Made by a program: the position numbers and the translations under genes
DNA from: Paenibacillus_G sp049942825
GTDB taxonomy: Bacteria; Bacillota; Bacilli; Paenibacillales; NBRC-103111
NCBI RefSeq assembly: GCF_049942825.1
Contig: NZ_CP187970.1
Location: 1,984,001-2,048,000, forward strand
DNA: 64,000 nucleotides
Direction: 5' to 3'
Part shown: positions 24,240 through 31,656 of the stretch, one piece after another
Numbering within the stretch: position 1 is the stretch's first letter
Layout of the letters: each line of letters opens with the position of its first letter
Notes under the pieces: model-generated
What the model saw: the letters and a program-made list of their open reading frames with translations, nothing else
Told to the model about the DNA's origin: nothing
Databases searched by the model: none

Positions 24240-24440
24240 GGGTGCCCGGTATCTCTTATTCTTAGAGGTGGATTCTTTAGCATAATCAGACAAATTCCGA
24301 GTTTTGCTGCCGAAGCGGCCCGAATGGGGCACAGGAACGGTGGAGAGTCCGGCGCCCGAGGGTGTCAGGATCGTCCGGTCCGCCGGCCTGCAGGGACAGA
24401 TGCCGATAGATCAGGCTCCCGTGCCCAGGGGAGTCCTTTT
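24240..24440 (+). ncRNA. Possible structured leader ending in a terminator-like hairpin
   Basis: The 240 bases before the next gene contain several GC-rich inverted segments. They end with a hairpin (CTCCC/GGGAG, about 24406-24427) followed by TTTTGAATTTT, only 50 bases before the start codon. This looks like an attenuated leader. I compared it by eye with M-box, c-di-AMP and cobalamin patterns and could not classify it. Confidence 0.3.
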
Positions 24441-24486
24441 GAATTTTGGGAGAACGGGCGTTATATGAATGAAGGAGTGGACAGGA

Positions 24487-24789
24487 ATGGTGCAGGAGCA
24501 GGGACGCAGCATTATGAGCAGAAAAGGATTTTATACGAAGGTTGGCAAGGACTTTGTGGGTGTGTTTTTGTCCAATGAAGGGCCCAAAATGTTCATTAAC
24601 CGGGATGTGTACGAACTGACGTCGCCGCATTGGGATGTAGAGATGGTCAAGGGCCGGAGCAGACAGATCATTAATTTCTACTGGCGCGGGGAAGTCAAGC
24701 TGTCCGTCCGCTGCGAAGCGAACAACGACGTGTTCCTGCCGCTGTTTGATTATCTGGATTGCCGCGTGAAGACCGCCGCAAGCTCGTAG
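24487..24789 (+). CDS. Hypothetical protein, 100 residues
   Basis: No domain recognised. This small soluble protein has DFVGVFLSNEGPKMFINRD and YWRGEVKLSVRCEANNDVF and no signal peptide or membrane helix. The ATG at 24487 is chosen for AAGGAG nine bases upstream; the first conserved-looking segment may begin at Met10 (MSRKGFYTKV). It follows a possible attenuated leader, and a terminator copy (24850-24873) lies 60 bases after it. Confidence 0.65.
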   Translation: MVQEQGRSIMSRKGFYTKVGKDFVGVFLSNEGPKMFINRDVYELTSPHWDVEMVKGRSRQIINFYWRGEVKLSVRCEANNDVFLPLFDYLDCRVKTAASS

Positions 24790-24839
24790 ATTTCGCCGAA
24801 GGAATCGGGCTGCCGATCCACCGATAACAAAGCTCATAC

Positions 24840-24874
24840 GTTTCCTCCAAGCCCAGACACACTCTGGGCTTTTG
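24840..24874. repeat. 35-base repeat with internal terminator, copy 1
   Basis: Identical to 27438-27472, with partial similarity continuing for about 12 more bases. It contains AGCCCAGA/TCTGGGCT plus TTTT, a rho-independent terminator (24850-24873). The two copies bracket the three-gene cassette at 25.0-27.3 kb. Confidence 0.85.
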
Positions 24875-25038
24875 CGCATGTCCTGCTCTCCACTAGAAAT
24901 TTTTTAAATTGTGGTCCGCGAAATGAATAATTTACAATATAAGCAGCTGCCCATAAATCCGGGCTCGCAAAAGGCGGCGGCGAGGATCGCTATGAAGAGA
25001 TTTGCTATAAAGGCTTCGGCATGAAGGAGGAGTATAAC

Positions 25039-25485
25039 TTGAGTACTATGGATATCCGTGACATATGGGGCGATTTTGCCGAAGCCTTTGTGCAGAAAAA
25101 GAATGCTTCGGGCTGGGACACACTTACCCCGCAGGAACAAGAGATTGCCGCCCTGTGGATCTTGGAAGCCGATGTATATAACGGAGGGTTTCTGCAGTTT
25201 TTTTGCAATGGGGGAGAAGAAGCATATATCTGCGCGGTACGGGCATTACAAGCCATCGGAGCGGTCCATGCGCTCGATGTTGTCCAATCCGGATATGCCT
25301 GTATCGAGCATTTATCGGATGACCACCGCCTCACCCAACTCTGGGATATTCCAAAATTTCTTACCGAGAAAGAGACGGAAATGCTGGATAAGCTTGATCA
25401 GAGATTCTGGGAAGATCAGGATCGCATTGTGGAAATGGCCCATCGATATTATGTGGAGCAGCTGGGAATATCCTCTCCTTCCTAA
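25039..25485 (+). CDS. DMP19/DUF4375 family protein
   Basis: This 148-residue soluble protein has the family signature EADVYNGGFLQFFCNGGE (about 41-58), where W/F-x-x-E-x-x-x-NGG-F-x-Q-F is conserved. The domain was named from a DNA-mimic protein of Neisseria, but many bacterial members are uncharacterised and sit in toxin-immunity clusters. The TTG at 25039 has AAGGAGG eight bases upstream; ATG at 25048 is an alternative. It is followed 21 bases later by an LRR-like gene and probably forms an operon with it. Confidence 0.8.
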   Translation: MSTMDIRDIWGDFAEAFVQKKNASGWDTLTPQEQEIAALWILEADVYNGGFLQFFCNGGEEAYICAVRALQAIGAVHALDVVQSGYACIEHLSDDHRLTQLWDIPKFLTEKETEMLDKLDQRFWEDQDRIVEMAHRYYVEQLGISSPS

Positions 25486-25506
25486 GCACCAAGGGCAGCA
25501 GAAAGG

Positions 25507-26721
25507 ATGACGGAAGTGCCAAATGATAACCATGCTCGCCCTCCTGCTTCTGTTAGTGAAGCCGGTCGTTATCCCATCGACCTGACGGGGCCTCACAGCC
25601 ATACTCTTGTCATTGAGCCCGGTGTGGGCAGCCTATCCATCGGACCGCCGCACTTGGGGAAAAAAGCGGACCTTCACGTCGCGCCCGACGCACGCATCGA
25701 TTGGACCGCATTAGATGCCTTTCTCACGCCGTCGGGCTCGCCCTGGCCGCGATATGTGCACTATACAGGCAGTGACGCGGGCTTCCTGGAATGGGCACGG
25801 AAGCGGCCCATTGAAGAGATGACGTGGACTCCTGTCCTGTCTGCGGATACGGTGGCGGACGCCAGCCAATCCATTTTGCATGGCTTGCATATCAATCTGG
25901 GCCATTCCGGAGGGCGTCTGTGCTTACAGCTTCCGAAGAGGCCCTTTCGCCTGAACGTGTCCGGCGATCTATCCCGCTTCTCGGCCACCGGTGGTATGCC
26001 GTCTTCTCTGACACTAGCGCCGCGCACCAGCCGACGCAAGACGGATCCTCCTTTAAGGCTGCCCGATCTAAGTGAATTGCACCAGGTGACGAGCCTGACG
26101 CTGCATAACGCGCCGCTGGGACAGCCCATCTCCCTGGACTGCCTGGACCGGTTCCCAAACCTTACCTCACTGAGTTTGTGGGGGAACTTCTGCGATATAG
26201 GCTTGTTGGCTCATCAAGCCCGGTTAACGAATCTGGAGCTGCGCTTCATGCCGGATCTGGAGGACTTGCCGCCCTTGAACGCGTGGCCGCTGCTTGACCG
26301 ATTGATTGCATACAATGTGGAAGAGACCGCGGGCAAGCGCCTTAAGCAGCAAATGAAAACACGCGCTAAAACCCGCCCGTGGACCGACCATGCAGCAGTG
26401 AGCCAATTGCGAAAGCCCGAGTGGTGGACGACCGAATTTGGCCGCCCGTTCTCGTCCTGGCCCAAACGTCTGGCCAAGCTGGCTAACGAAGCCTACAACG
26501 TGGCTCAAGCCGCCTTGGCACAGGCCCGCAGCTTTTCCGATGCCGAGGCAGCTATTACCGCTTTCACCATGCACTTCAATACCCTCAAAGGCATCGAAAC
26601 CACCGAGAGAGAGGACCTCGGCGAAGCAGTATGGCAGCTCAGCCAGTCCGATCACATGATTGGCGAGCCCATAACAGAGGAGATGGCTCAAGGCTGGTTC
26701 GATGCAGCGCGCAATTACTGA
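25507..26721 (+). CDS. Leucine-rich-repeat-like protein of unknown function
   Basis: This 404-residue soluble protein has a middle part containing leucine-rich-repeat-like strands (LHQVTSLTLHNAPLG, FPNLTSLSLWGNFCDIG, ARLTNLELRFMPDLEDLPPL, about 195-265). The C-terminal third (about 300-404) is an alpha-helical domain with FSSWPKRLAKLANEAYNVAQ. No signal peptide. Such repeats usually bind protein. Genes of this type travel with DMP19-like and small acidic proteins in firmicute accessory clusters. It could be an immunity or adaptor protein, but nothing in the sequence proves it. Its composition is slightly less GC-rich than surrounding housekeeping genes. Confidence 0.65.
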   Translation: MTEVPNDNHARPPASVSEAGRYPIDLTGPHSHTLVIEPGVGSLSIGPPHLGKKADLHVAPDARIDWTALDAFLTPSGSPWPRYVHYTGSDAGFLEWARKRPIEEMTWTPVLSADTVADASQSILHGLHINLGHSGGRLCLQLPKRPFRLNVSGDLSRFSATGGMPSSLTLAPRTSRRKTDPPLRLPDLSELHQVTSLTLHNAPLGQPISLDCLDRFPNLTSLSLWGNFCDIGLLAHQARLTNLELRFMPDLEDLPPLNAWPLLDRLIAYNVEETAGKRLKQQMKTRAKTRPWTDHAAVSQLRKPEWWTTEFGRPFSSWPKRLAKLANEAYNVAQAALAQARSFSDAEAAITAFTMHFNTLKGIETTEREDLGEAVWQLSQSDHMIGEPITEEMAQGWFDAARNY

Positions 26722-26762
26722 TGAAGTAATGAGATCATGAACGGGTAAAGGAGGAGATGGAA

Positions 26763-27305
26763 ATGAACCTTTTGGCCCAAACGACAAACCGTGTTCCATG
26801 GCAGCGGCTGACTACCGCCTACGGAAGAGGGACTGACATTCCGCAGCTCATGGAGATGGGGCAGTATGAGGAAATCGCCAATCGAATCGAGCACCAAAGC
26901 ACCTTGTGGCAGGCGACGCCATGGGCTCTGCTCATTCTCCTGCAGGAACTTGCCAAACAGAAACCGGATAAGGTCTCTTCGAAGGAGGTTCAGTTGTACT
27001 TGTCTGTAGCTGCAGCTATAACCGTGGATCCAATCGATTCGCAAGATACGGTTGGAACGATGAACGAGCTCCTGGATGAAAAGTACTTATGGCCGGAGGA
27101 CGAGGACGAAGATGAACTGCTGTGGGAAGAAGAGGAGCCGCCGGGTTATGACAAAAAGGCATTTCTCAGCTATTATTCCTTCAGTTATTTGCTGCTAAAG
27201 GAGGCCATGCCTATCTTCACCGCGATAATGAACGATAACGATAAGCTCGCTCCGGCGATTCGGGAGCTGCTGCTTCTGCTCAAACCGGCAGGTGACGGCG
27301 AGTAG
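26763..27305 (+). CDS. Hypothetical acidic protein, 180 residues
   Basis: No family recognised. This helical soluble protein has a strongly acidic loop (WPEDEDEDELLWEEEEPPGY, about 111-130) that could mimic nucleic acid or bind cations. The ATG at 26763 has GGAGG eight bases upstream; ATG at 26757 is too close. Third gene of the cassette bracketed by the duplicated 35-base terminator repeat. The 130 bases after it (27306-27437) contain no gene I recognise. Confidence 0.6.
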   Translation: MNLLAQTTNRVPWQRLTTAYGRGTDIPQLMEMGQYEEIANRIEHQSTLWQATPWALLILLQELAKQKPDKVSSKEVQLYLSVAAAITVDPIDSQDTVGTMNELLDEKYLWPEDEDEDELLWEEEEPPGYDKKAFLSYYSFSYLLLKEAMPIFTAIMNDNDKLAPAIRELLLLLKPAGDGE

Positions 27306-27437
27306 GGGCCGTTCTGAAAAGATGACACATAAAATGAAGAATGATCGCGATTAGCCACACACTATGATAAATTGGCCTGGTCTGGACATTTAGGGCTTTT
27401 TTTGACCCTGGCATCGATTATGGTGCAGCCTGCTCAG

Positions 27438-27472
27438 GTTTCCTCCAAGCCCAGACACACTCTGGGCTTTTG
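27438..27472. repeat. 35-base repeat with internal terminator, copy 2
   Basis: Identical to 24840-24874, including the AGCCCAGA/TCTGGGCT hairpin and T run (27448-27471). Confidence 0.85.
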
Positions 27473-27526
27473 TGCATATCATGCTTCTGACTAATACACT
27501 CCATGTGGAGGGGAGCGGAGGCTGGT

Positions 27527-28339
27527 ATGAAAGGGAGCGGATTCGTAAGATCGGCGCTCTTCGAGCACCGGTTCTGGCTGCAGGTGCTGGGGGACCATGC
27601 CCGGTTCATCAAGGGAGGGCTGTCGGCAGACGAGAAGGTGGAGCTCGAGCGGGCGGAGGGATTCATCCGCCTGATGGATGATCTGCTGGCACAGGCCCGC
27701 GGGCAGCTGGCCGAAGATGCGCTGCTGGAGCTGACGCGGGAGGCGGGCCGGGCGGCACAGGAGCTGAGGGCGTTCAAGCTGCACCTGCTGGAGCGGCATT
27801 TGACGGGCCGGATCGGCCTGAGCCTCACGCCGTCTTTTTTGAACCACATGGTCAACGAGATGGAGGAGTACCTGCGGGTGCTGAGCTATTTGTCTGCCGG
27901 CCGCCCGGCTCCCGTGTGGGGAGAGCTGCACCATCACCTCGTCTGGCTGCAGGATGCCTATGGGCACGTCTCCTCCATCGCCGGCGAGATGGATATGGCG
28001 GAGACGAAGCTGATCGACATGGCCAAGACGTTCGACAAGCACTTTCGCGATTATTACTTGAAGGCCGTAGAGCTGGCGGGCTATATGCGCACCCGGCTCA
28101 AGGAGTTCCCGGCGCTGGCCCGGCTCAACAAGGAAGTGGAGCTTGAGATGGTGCTCTTCCGGCAGTTCCTCAGCGAGCTGGAGGAGATGCGGCTGAGCAA
28201 GGAAGCGCTCGGCACGCTCACGCCCCTCATGGCCGACCACATGGCCCGGGAAGAGTGCTACTACCTCGTCAAGCTGTCGGAGACCGCGGAAGTGAAGCCG
28301 CCGGGCTGCGACCCGACGAAGGAGCGGACTGAGGGGTAG
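27527..28339 (+). CDS. DUF2935 ferritin-like helical protein
   Basis: This 270-residue all-helical protein has the duplicated DUF2935 layout. The first half contains FEHRFWLQVLGDHARFI near the N-terminus; the second contains AYGHVSSIAGEMD and ends with MADHMAREECYYLVKL. The paired E/H positions (EH...H, DH...EE) suggest a diiron or other metal site, as in ferritin-like four-helix bundles. Function is not established. The ATG at 27527 has GGAGG about five bases upstream; an earlier in-frame ATG at 27503 is less well placed. Monocistronic. Confidence 0.85.
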   Translation: MKGSGFVRSALFEHRFWLQVLGDHARFIKGGLSADEKVELERAEGFIRLMDDLLAQARGQLAEDALLELTREAGRAAQELRAFKLHLLERHLTGRIGLSLTPSFLNHMVNEMEEYLRVLSYLSAGRPAPVWGELHHHLVWLQDAYGHVSSIAGEMDMAETKLIDMAKTFDKHFRDYYLKAVELAGYMRTRLKEFPALARLNKEVELEMVLFRQFLSELEEMRLSKEALGTLTPLMADHMAREECYYLVKLSETAEVKPPGCDPTKERTEG

Positions 28340-28360
28340 GCGGGCGTAACGGCTTGCCCA

Positions 28361-28616
28361 GCGAAGCAGCTCGTTTTTGAAAGCGACCTTTATGCGAAGC
28401 ATAACGGAGCGCAAAAATGAATCTGCGAGCATTGTACGCAAGGATGCTCAGCGAAGCAGTTCGTTTTTGGAAGCGACCTTTATGCGAAGCATAACGGAGC
28501 GCAAAAACGAAGCTGCAAGCATTGTACGCAAGGATGCTCAGCGAAGCAGTTCATTTTTGGAAGCGACCTTTATGCGAAGCATAACGGAGCGCAAAAATGA
28601 ATCTGCGAGCATCCGA
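28361..28616. repeat. Three tandem copies of a 90-base hairpin-containing repeat
   Basis: Units start at 28361, 28451 and 28541; the third is cut after about 76 bases. Each contains GCGAAGCAGTTCGTTTTTG, then a perfect TTATGC-GAA-GCATAA hairpin, then CGGAGCGCAAAAA. Copies differ at only a few bases. The period is a multiple of three, so one frame stays open through all copies, but it has no ribosome binding site. A 16-base repeat (GAATCTGCGAGCATCC twice) follows. The form resembles REP/ERIC-like intergenic repeats. Confidence 0.9.
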
Positions 28617-28650
28617 ATCTGCGAGCATCCGATGCTGCGAGCAAATAAAC

Positions 28651-28684
28651 AGCCCTGAGCGTGAAATCACGCTTCAGGGCTTTT
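28651..28684. terminator. Terminator between convergent genes
   Basis: AGCCCTGA-GCGTG pairs with CACGC-T-TCAGGGCT and is followed by TTTT. It overlaps the last codons of the leftward methyltransferase gene. Confidence 0.75.
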
Positions 28685-29845
28685 GCTGCCGCTTTCCTTG
28701 CGCCAGCCGTAAAGGCCGCCGGGGGCGAAGTACTGGTACAGGTTGCACTCGATCCGGCCGTTGAACAGCTTGCGCTTCTTGTCCGACGGGCGGCCCATGT
28801 AGTGCTCGAGCTGCTTGCCCGGTGAGAGGATGAACGCCGACCAGGTCGGCAGCTGCGCGTAGATCGAGCCGAACTGGCGCACGGCCCGTTCGGCTTCGCT
28901 GCGGTCGCCGAGCCGCTCGCCGTACGGCGGGTTCGTGATGATTGCGCCGTAGTCGCCGCGGGTCTGGATCTTCGACACCGGCAGCACCTCCAGGCGCAGC
29001 TCCTTCGCCAGGCCTGCAGCCTTGGCGGAGGCCTCGGCGACCTTCACCGCCTCCGGGTCGATATCCGAGCCCGTGATCTGCATCGGCACGTCGTCCTTCA
29101 CGAGGTCATACGCTTCGTCACGCGCCTGCTCCCACAGCTCCTGTGGGATGACCGGCCAGCCTTCGCTGTTGAACGTGCGGCGCAGGCCCGGGGCGATGTT
29201 CCAGCCGATCATCGCGGCCTCCACCGGGATCGTGCCCGACCCGCAGAACGGGTCGTAGAGCGGACGCTCCGGCTGCCAGCGGCTGAGCAGCACCATGGCT
29301 GCGGCCATCGTCTCCTTCAGCGGGGCTTCGGTCACGAGCTTGCGGTAGCCGCGCTTGTGCAGGCCGGGACCGGTCGTGTCGAGCGTAATCGTCGCGATGT
29401 CGTTCAGCAGGGCCACCTCGATGACATAGCGGCCGCCGGTTTCGCGGAACCACTCGGTACCGTACTGCTGCTTCATTTTCTCCACGACGGCCTTCTTCAC
29501 GATCCCCTGACAGGCGGGAACGCTCGAGAGCTGGGACTTGTGCGAGCGCCCTTCGACCGGGAACTCGGCGTCCTCGGGAATCCAGTCCGGCCAAGGCAGG
29601 GCCTTCACGCTTTCGAACAGATCGTCGAAGGTGCGGGCCTCGAACTGACCCATCTTCACGAGCACGCGGTCGGCCGTCCGCAGCCACAGGTTGGCCCGGG
29701 CAATGGCCAGCAGGTCGCCCTTGAAGGTGACCCGCCCGTTCTCCGTGGTCACCTGATCGTAACCGAGCTCCCGCACCTCGCGGGCTACAACCGCTTCGAG
29801 CCCCATGGGGGCCGTGGCGATCAGTTCTATCGTATCCATGGACAT
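28667..29845 (-). CDS. THUMP-domain RNA methyltransferase (RlmL N-terminal half/YpsC type)
   Basis: This 392-residue protein has a ferredoxin-like/THUMP RNA-binding N-terminus (about 5-160) and a Rossmann methyltransferase domain. The latter contains LYDPFCGSGTIPVEAAM (SAM-binding region), TGSDIDPEAV and the catalytic N-P-P-Y motif in ITNPPYGERLGD, typical of N2-guanine RNA methyltransferases. E. coli RlmL methylates G2445 of 23S rRNA with this half; the B. subtilis orthologue is YpsC. GGAG lies about twelve bases upstream. Confidence 0.92.
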   Translation of the reverse strand: MSMDTIELIATAPMGLEAVVAREVRELGYDQVTTENGRVTFKGDLLAIARANLWLRTADRVLVKMGQFEARTFDDLFESVKALPWPDWIPEDAEFPVEGRSHKSQLSSVPACQGIVKKAVVEKMKQQYGTEWFRETGGRYVIEVALLNDIATITLDTTGPGLHKRGYRKLVTEAPLKETMAAAMVLLSRWQPERPLYDPFCGSGTIPVEAAMIGWNIAPGLRRTFNSEGWPVIPQELWEQARDEAYDLVKDDVPMQITGSDIDPEAVKVAEASAKAAGLAKELRLEVLPVSKIQTRGDYGAIITNPPYGERLGDRSEAERAVRQFGSIYAQLPTWSAFILSPGKQLEHYMGRPSDKKRKLFNGRIECNLYQYFAPGGLYGWRKESGSKSPEA

Positions 29846-29876
29846 GGTGTTGTTTCACTCCGTCATATCAGTCTGG

Positions 29877-29905
29877 TTGATCTCCTGGGACAAAAGCCAT
29901 ACAAT
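29877..29905 (+). promoter_or_regulatory. Promoter of the O-methyltransferase gene
   Basis: TTGATC at 29877-29882 and TACAAT at 29900-29905 are separated by 17 bases, 88 bases upstream of the start. Confidence 0.6.
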
Positions 29906-29993
29906 ACTCTAGTATAGGAGATTGGGCAAAATTATACAAACGCCGCACCGCAATAAATCGGGAGCCGGCGGCGGGACCAAAGGAGATGGCGCG

Positions 29994-30641
29994 ATGACGG
30001 CGGAGTGGACGGCCGAACAATATATGGAATCCCTGTACGGGGAGGACGCGCAGCTGAAGCGGGTGAAGGAAGGAATCGCGGCCAGCGGGATGCGCGACAT
30101 TTCGATTGAACCGGGCTATGGCCGGCTGCTGACCCTGCTGGTCGGCATCACGGGGGCCAAACAGGTAATGGAGATCGGCGCGCTGGGCGGGTACAGCGGC
30201 ATGTGCCTCGTACGGGGACTGCCGAAGGAAGGCCGGCTGGTTTCGCTGGAGCTGAATCCGGAGTTTGCGGCGGTGGCGCGCAGACATCTGGAGGAGGCGG
30301 GGTACGGGGACCAGGTCGAATACCGGATCGGCGAAGCCCTGGACAGCCTGAAGAAGCTGGAGGAGGAAGGACGCAGGTTCGACCTGTTCTTCATCGACGC
30401 GGACAAGGGGAATTATCCGAATTACCTGGAATGGGCGATCCGGCTTGCTAATCCGGGGGCGCTCATCGTGGGGGACAACCTGCTCATGCGCGGGAAGACG
30501 ACGAATCCCGAGGAGAAAGGCAACGGCGTGACCCGCATGCGGGAGTTCAACCGGATGATCGCACAGGACCCGCGGCTGGAGGGCGTTCTGCTGCCGGCTT
30601 ACGACGGGCTGGCCCTGGCACGGGTGAAGGAACGGGAGTAA
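29994..30641 (+). CDS. Class I O-methyltransferase (family 3, catechol/caffeoyl-CoA type)
   Basis: This 215-residue SAM-dependent methyltransferase has MEIGALGGYSGMCLVRGLP (SAM-binding motif), LVSLELNPEFAAVAR, the metal-binding region FFIDADKGNYPNYLEW and IVGDNLL. These are all typical of family 3 O-methyltransferases that use a divalent metal to methylate catechol-like hydroxyls. A close relative is B. subtilis YrrM, which acts on tRNA 5-hydroxyuridine; this one could be either type. The ATG at 29994 has AAAGGAG eight bases upstream; a longer frame from 29922 lacks one. Confidence 0.9.
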   Translation: MTAEWTAEQYMESLYGEDAQLKRVKEGIAASGMRDISIEPGYGRLLTLLVGITGAKQVMEIGALGGYSGMCLVRGLPKEGRLVSLELNPEFAAVARRHLEEAGYGDQVEYRIGEALDSLKKLEEEGRRFDLFFIDADKGNYPNYLEWAIRLANPGALIVGDNLLMRGKTTNPEEKGNGVTRMREFNRMIAQDPRLEGVLLPAYDGLALARVKERE

Positions 30642-30709
30642 AGTAAACCGCCGTCCGCCCTTGGCAGCAGCGCTGCGGCAGTGCTATTCAGGCATACAAG
30701 CATACACAG

Positions 30710-30763
30710 CCGTTCTCGATCCGTCAGGCTTGGCGGGCAGGGAACGGTTTTTTTATTTTTTTT
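30710..30763 (+). terminator. Strong terminator immediately upstream of the DinB gene
   Basis: CCGTTC...CCGTC and GGCGG...GAACGG pair, followed by long T runs (TTTTTTTATTTTTTTT). It ends about ten bases before the DinB-family start codon. Confidence 0.85.
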
Positions 30764-30772
30764 ACAAAGCCC

Positions 30773-31273
30773 ATGTATACGACCATTCCAAGCTTCATCA
30801 CCGATTATGAGAACGAGTCCCGGAGTACCCTGAAGCTGCTCGACACCTTAACCGACGCCTCGCTGTCTCAGGAAGTCGCACCCGGCTTCCGGACTCTTGG
30901 TCCTCTGGCCTGGCATCTGGTTCACAAAGACCACGGACTGCTGACAGGGGCGGGACTCTCCTTCAAGGCCCCGGCGGCGGAAAGTGAGACGCCGGCGTCC
31001 GCCGTTTCCATTGCGGAGGCTTACCGCGCGGTGACACAGTCGATCTTGAGCGCGGTGTGTGGGCATTGGAGCGACGAGGCGCTCGAAGAGACGGTCCAGA
31101 TGTTCGGCCAGACCTGGACCAAAGGGCAGACGCTGTCTATTTTCGTGAAGCACGAAATCCACCACCGCGGTCAATTGACGATCCTGATGCGCCAGGCCGG
31201 CCTGCCCGTTGCAGGCATGTACGGACCGTCCAAGGAAGAATGGTCGGCGATAGGGATGGACACTCCGGTTTGA
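30773..31273 (+). CDS. DinB-family (YfiT/DUF664-like) metal-dependent protein
   Basis: This 166-residue four-helix protein has the family's metal-binding histidines, one in LAWHLVHKDHG (about 45-55) and two in VKHEIHHRGQLTILM (about 124-138). Family members include bacillithiol transferases and proteins of unknown role. The N-terminus MYTTIPSFITDYENES matches the usual family start, so the ATG at 30773 is likely correct, yet no Shine-Dalgarno sequence precedes it and a strong terminator ends just upstream. It may be translated from a leaderless or read-through transcript. Confidence 0.88.
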   Translation: MYTTIPSFITDYENESRSTLKLLDTLTDASLSQEVAPGFRTLGPLAWHLVHKDHGLLTGAGLSFKAPAAESETPASAVSIAEAYRAVTQSILSAVCGHWSDEALEETVQMFGQTWTKGQTLSIFVKHEIHHRGQLTILMRQAGLPVAGMYGPSKEEWSAIGMDTPV

Positions 31274-31333
31274 TCCGTTCAGGGAAGATGGGAGCCAAGC
31301 TCTTTCCGATATCCTGTGATTCTCCAATAACGA

Positions 31334-31385
31334 AAGACCCGCAGGACGAAGTGCCTTTGGAGGCGCTCGGTCGTGCGGGTCTTTT
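31334..31385 (+). terminator. Rho-independent terminator after DinB
   Basis: AAGACCCGCA and TGCGGGTCTT form a ten-base stem with a long loop, ending in TTTT. Confidence 0.8.
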
Positions 31386-31408
31386 GGCTTACCTAATGTA
31401 GATACAGG

Positions 31409-31561
31409 CTACCGCTTCTCCCTTTCATACAAGAATGCGGTTAGAAGCAGGGCGAAGATAAACACGAGAATATACTTGGCCCATCCCCATGACAGGTAAT
31501 CGAGTAACGCAATCAGAGCCGTGACGGCACTGGCCGTGATCAGGGCTTTATCTCCCCGCAT
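31409..31561 (-). CDS. Small membrane protein, 50 residues
   Basis: This short gene encodes MRGDKALITASAVTALIALL, then a loop (DYLSWGWAKY), a second helix (ILVFIFALLLTAFLY) and a charged end (EREKR). Two hydrophobic helices form a hairpin. AAAGGAGGG lies nine bases before the ATG, a near-ideal ribosome binding site. I know no function. It is downstream of nothing obvious and convergent with DinB across a terminator. Confidence 0.75.
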   Translation of the reverse strand: MRGDKALITASAVTALIALLDYLSWGWAKYILVFIFALLLTAFLYEREKR

Positions 31562-31656
31562 ACGCCGGGTCCCTCCTTTACTCTTCTGCTACGAAAAAAG
31601 ATGACCCCTGAATATAGCGTCAGAAGTCATCTTGGATGCTTGGCTATGCCGCGAGC

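Noticed and set aside
27306..27437. Possible transposase end or IS remnant
   Set aside because: The stretch is AT-richer than its surroundings, but no inverted terminal repeat or transposase fragment was visible.
28361..28616. Possible CRISPR array
   Set aside because: Whole 90-base units repeat with almost no variable spacer, and there are no cas genes.
28377..28658. 93-codon frame made of a 30-residue repeat
   Set aside because: It exists because the 90-base repeat is a multiple of three. There is no ribosome binding site, and the repeat is better explained as an intergenic hairpin element.
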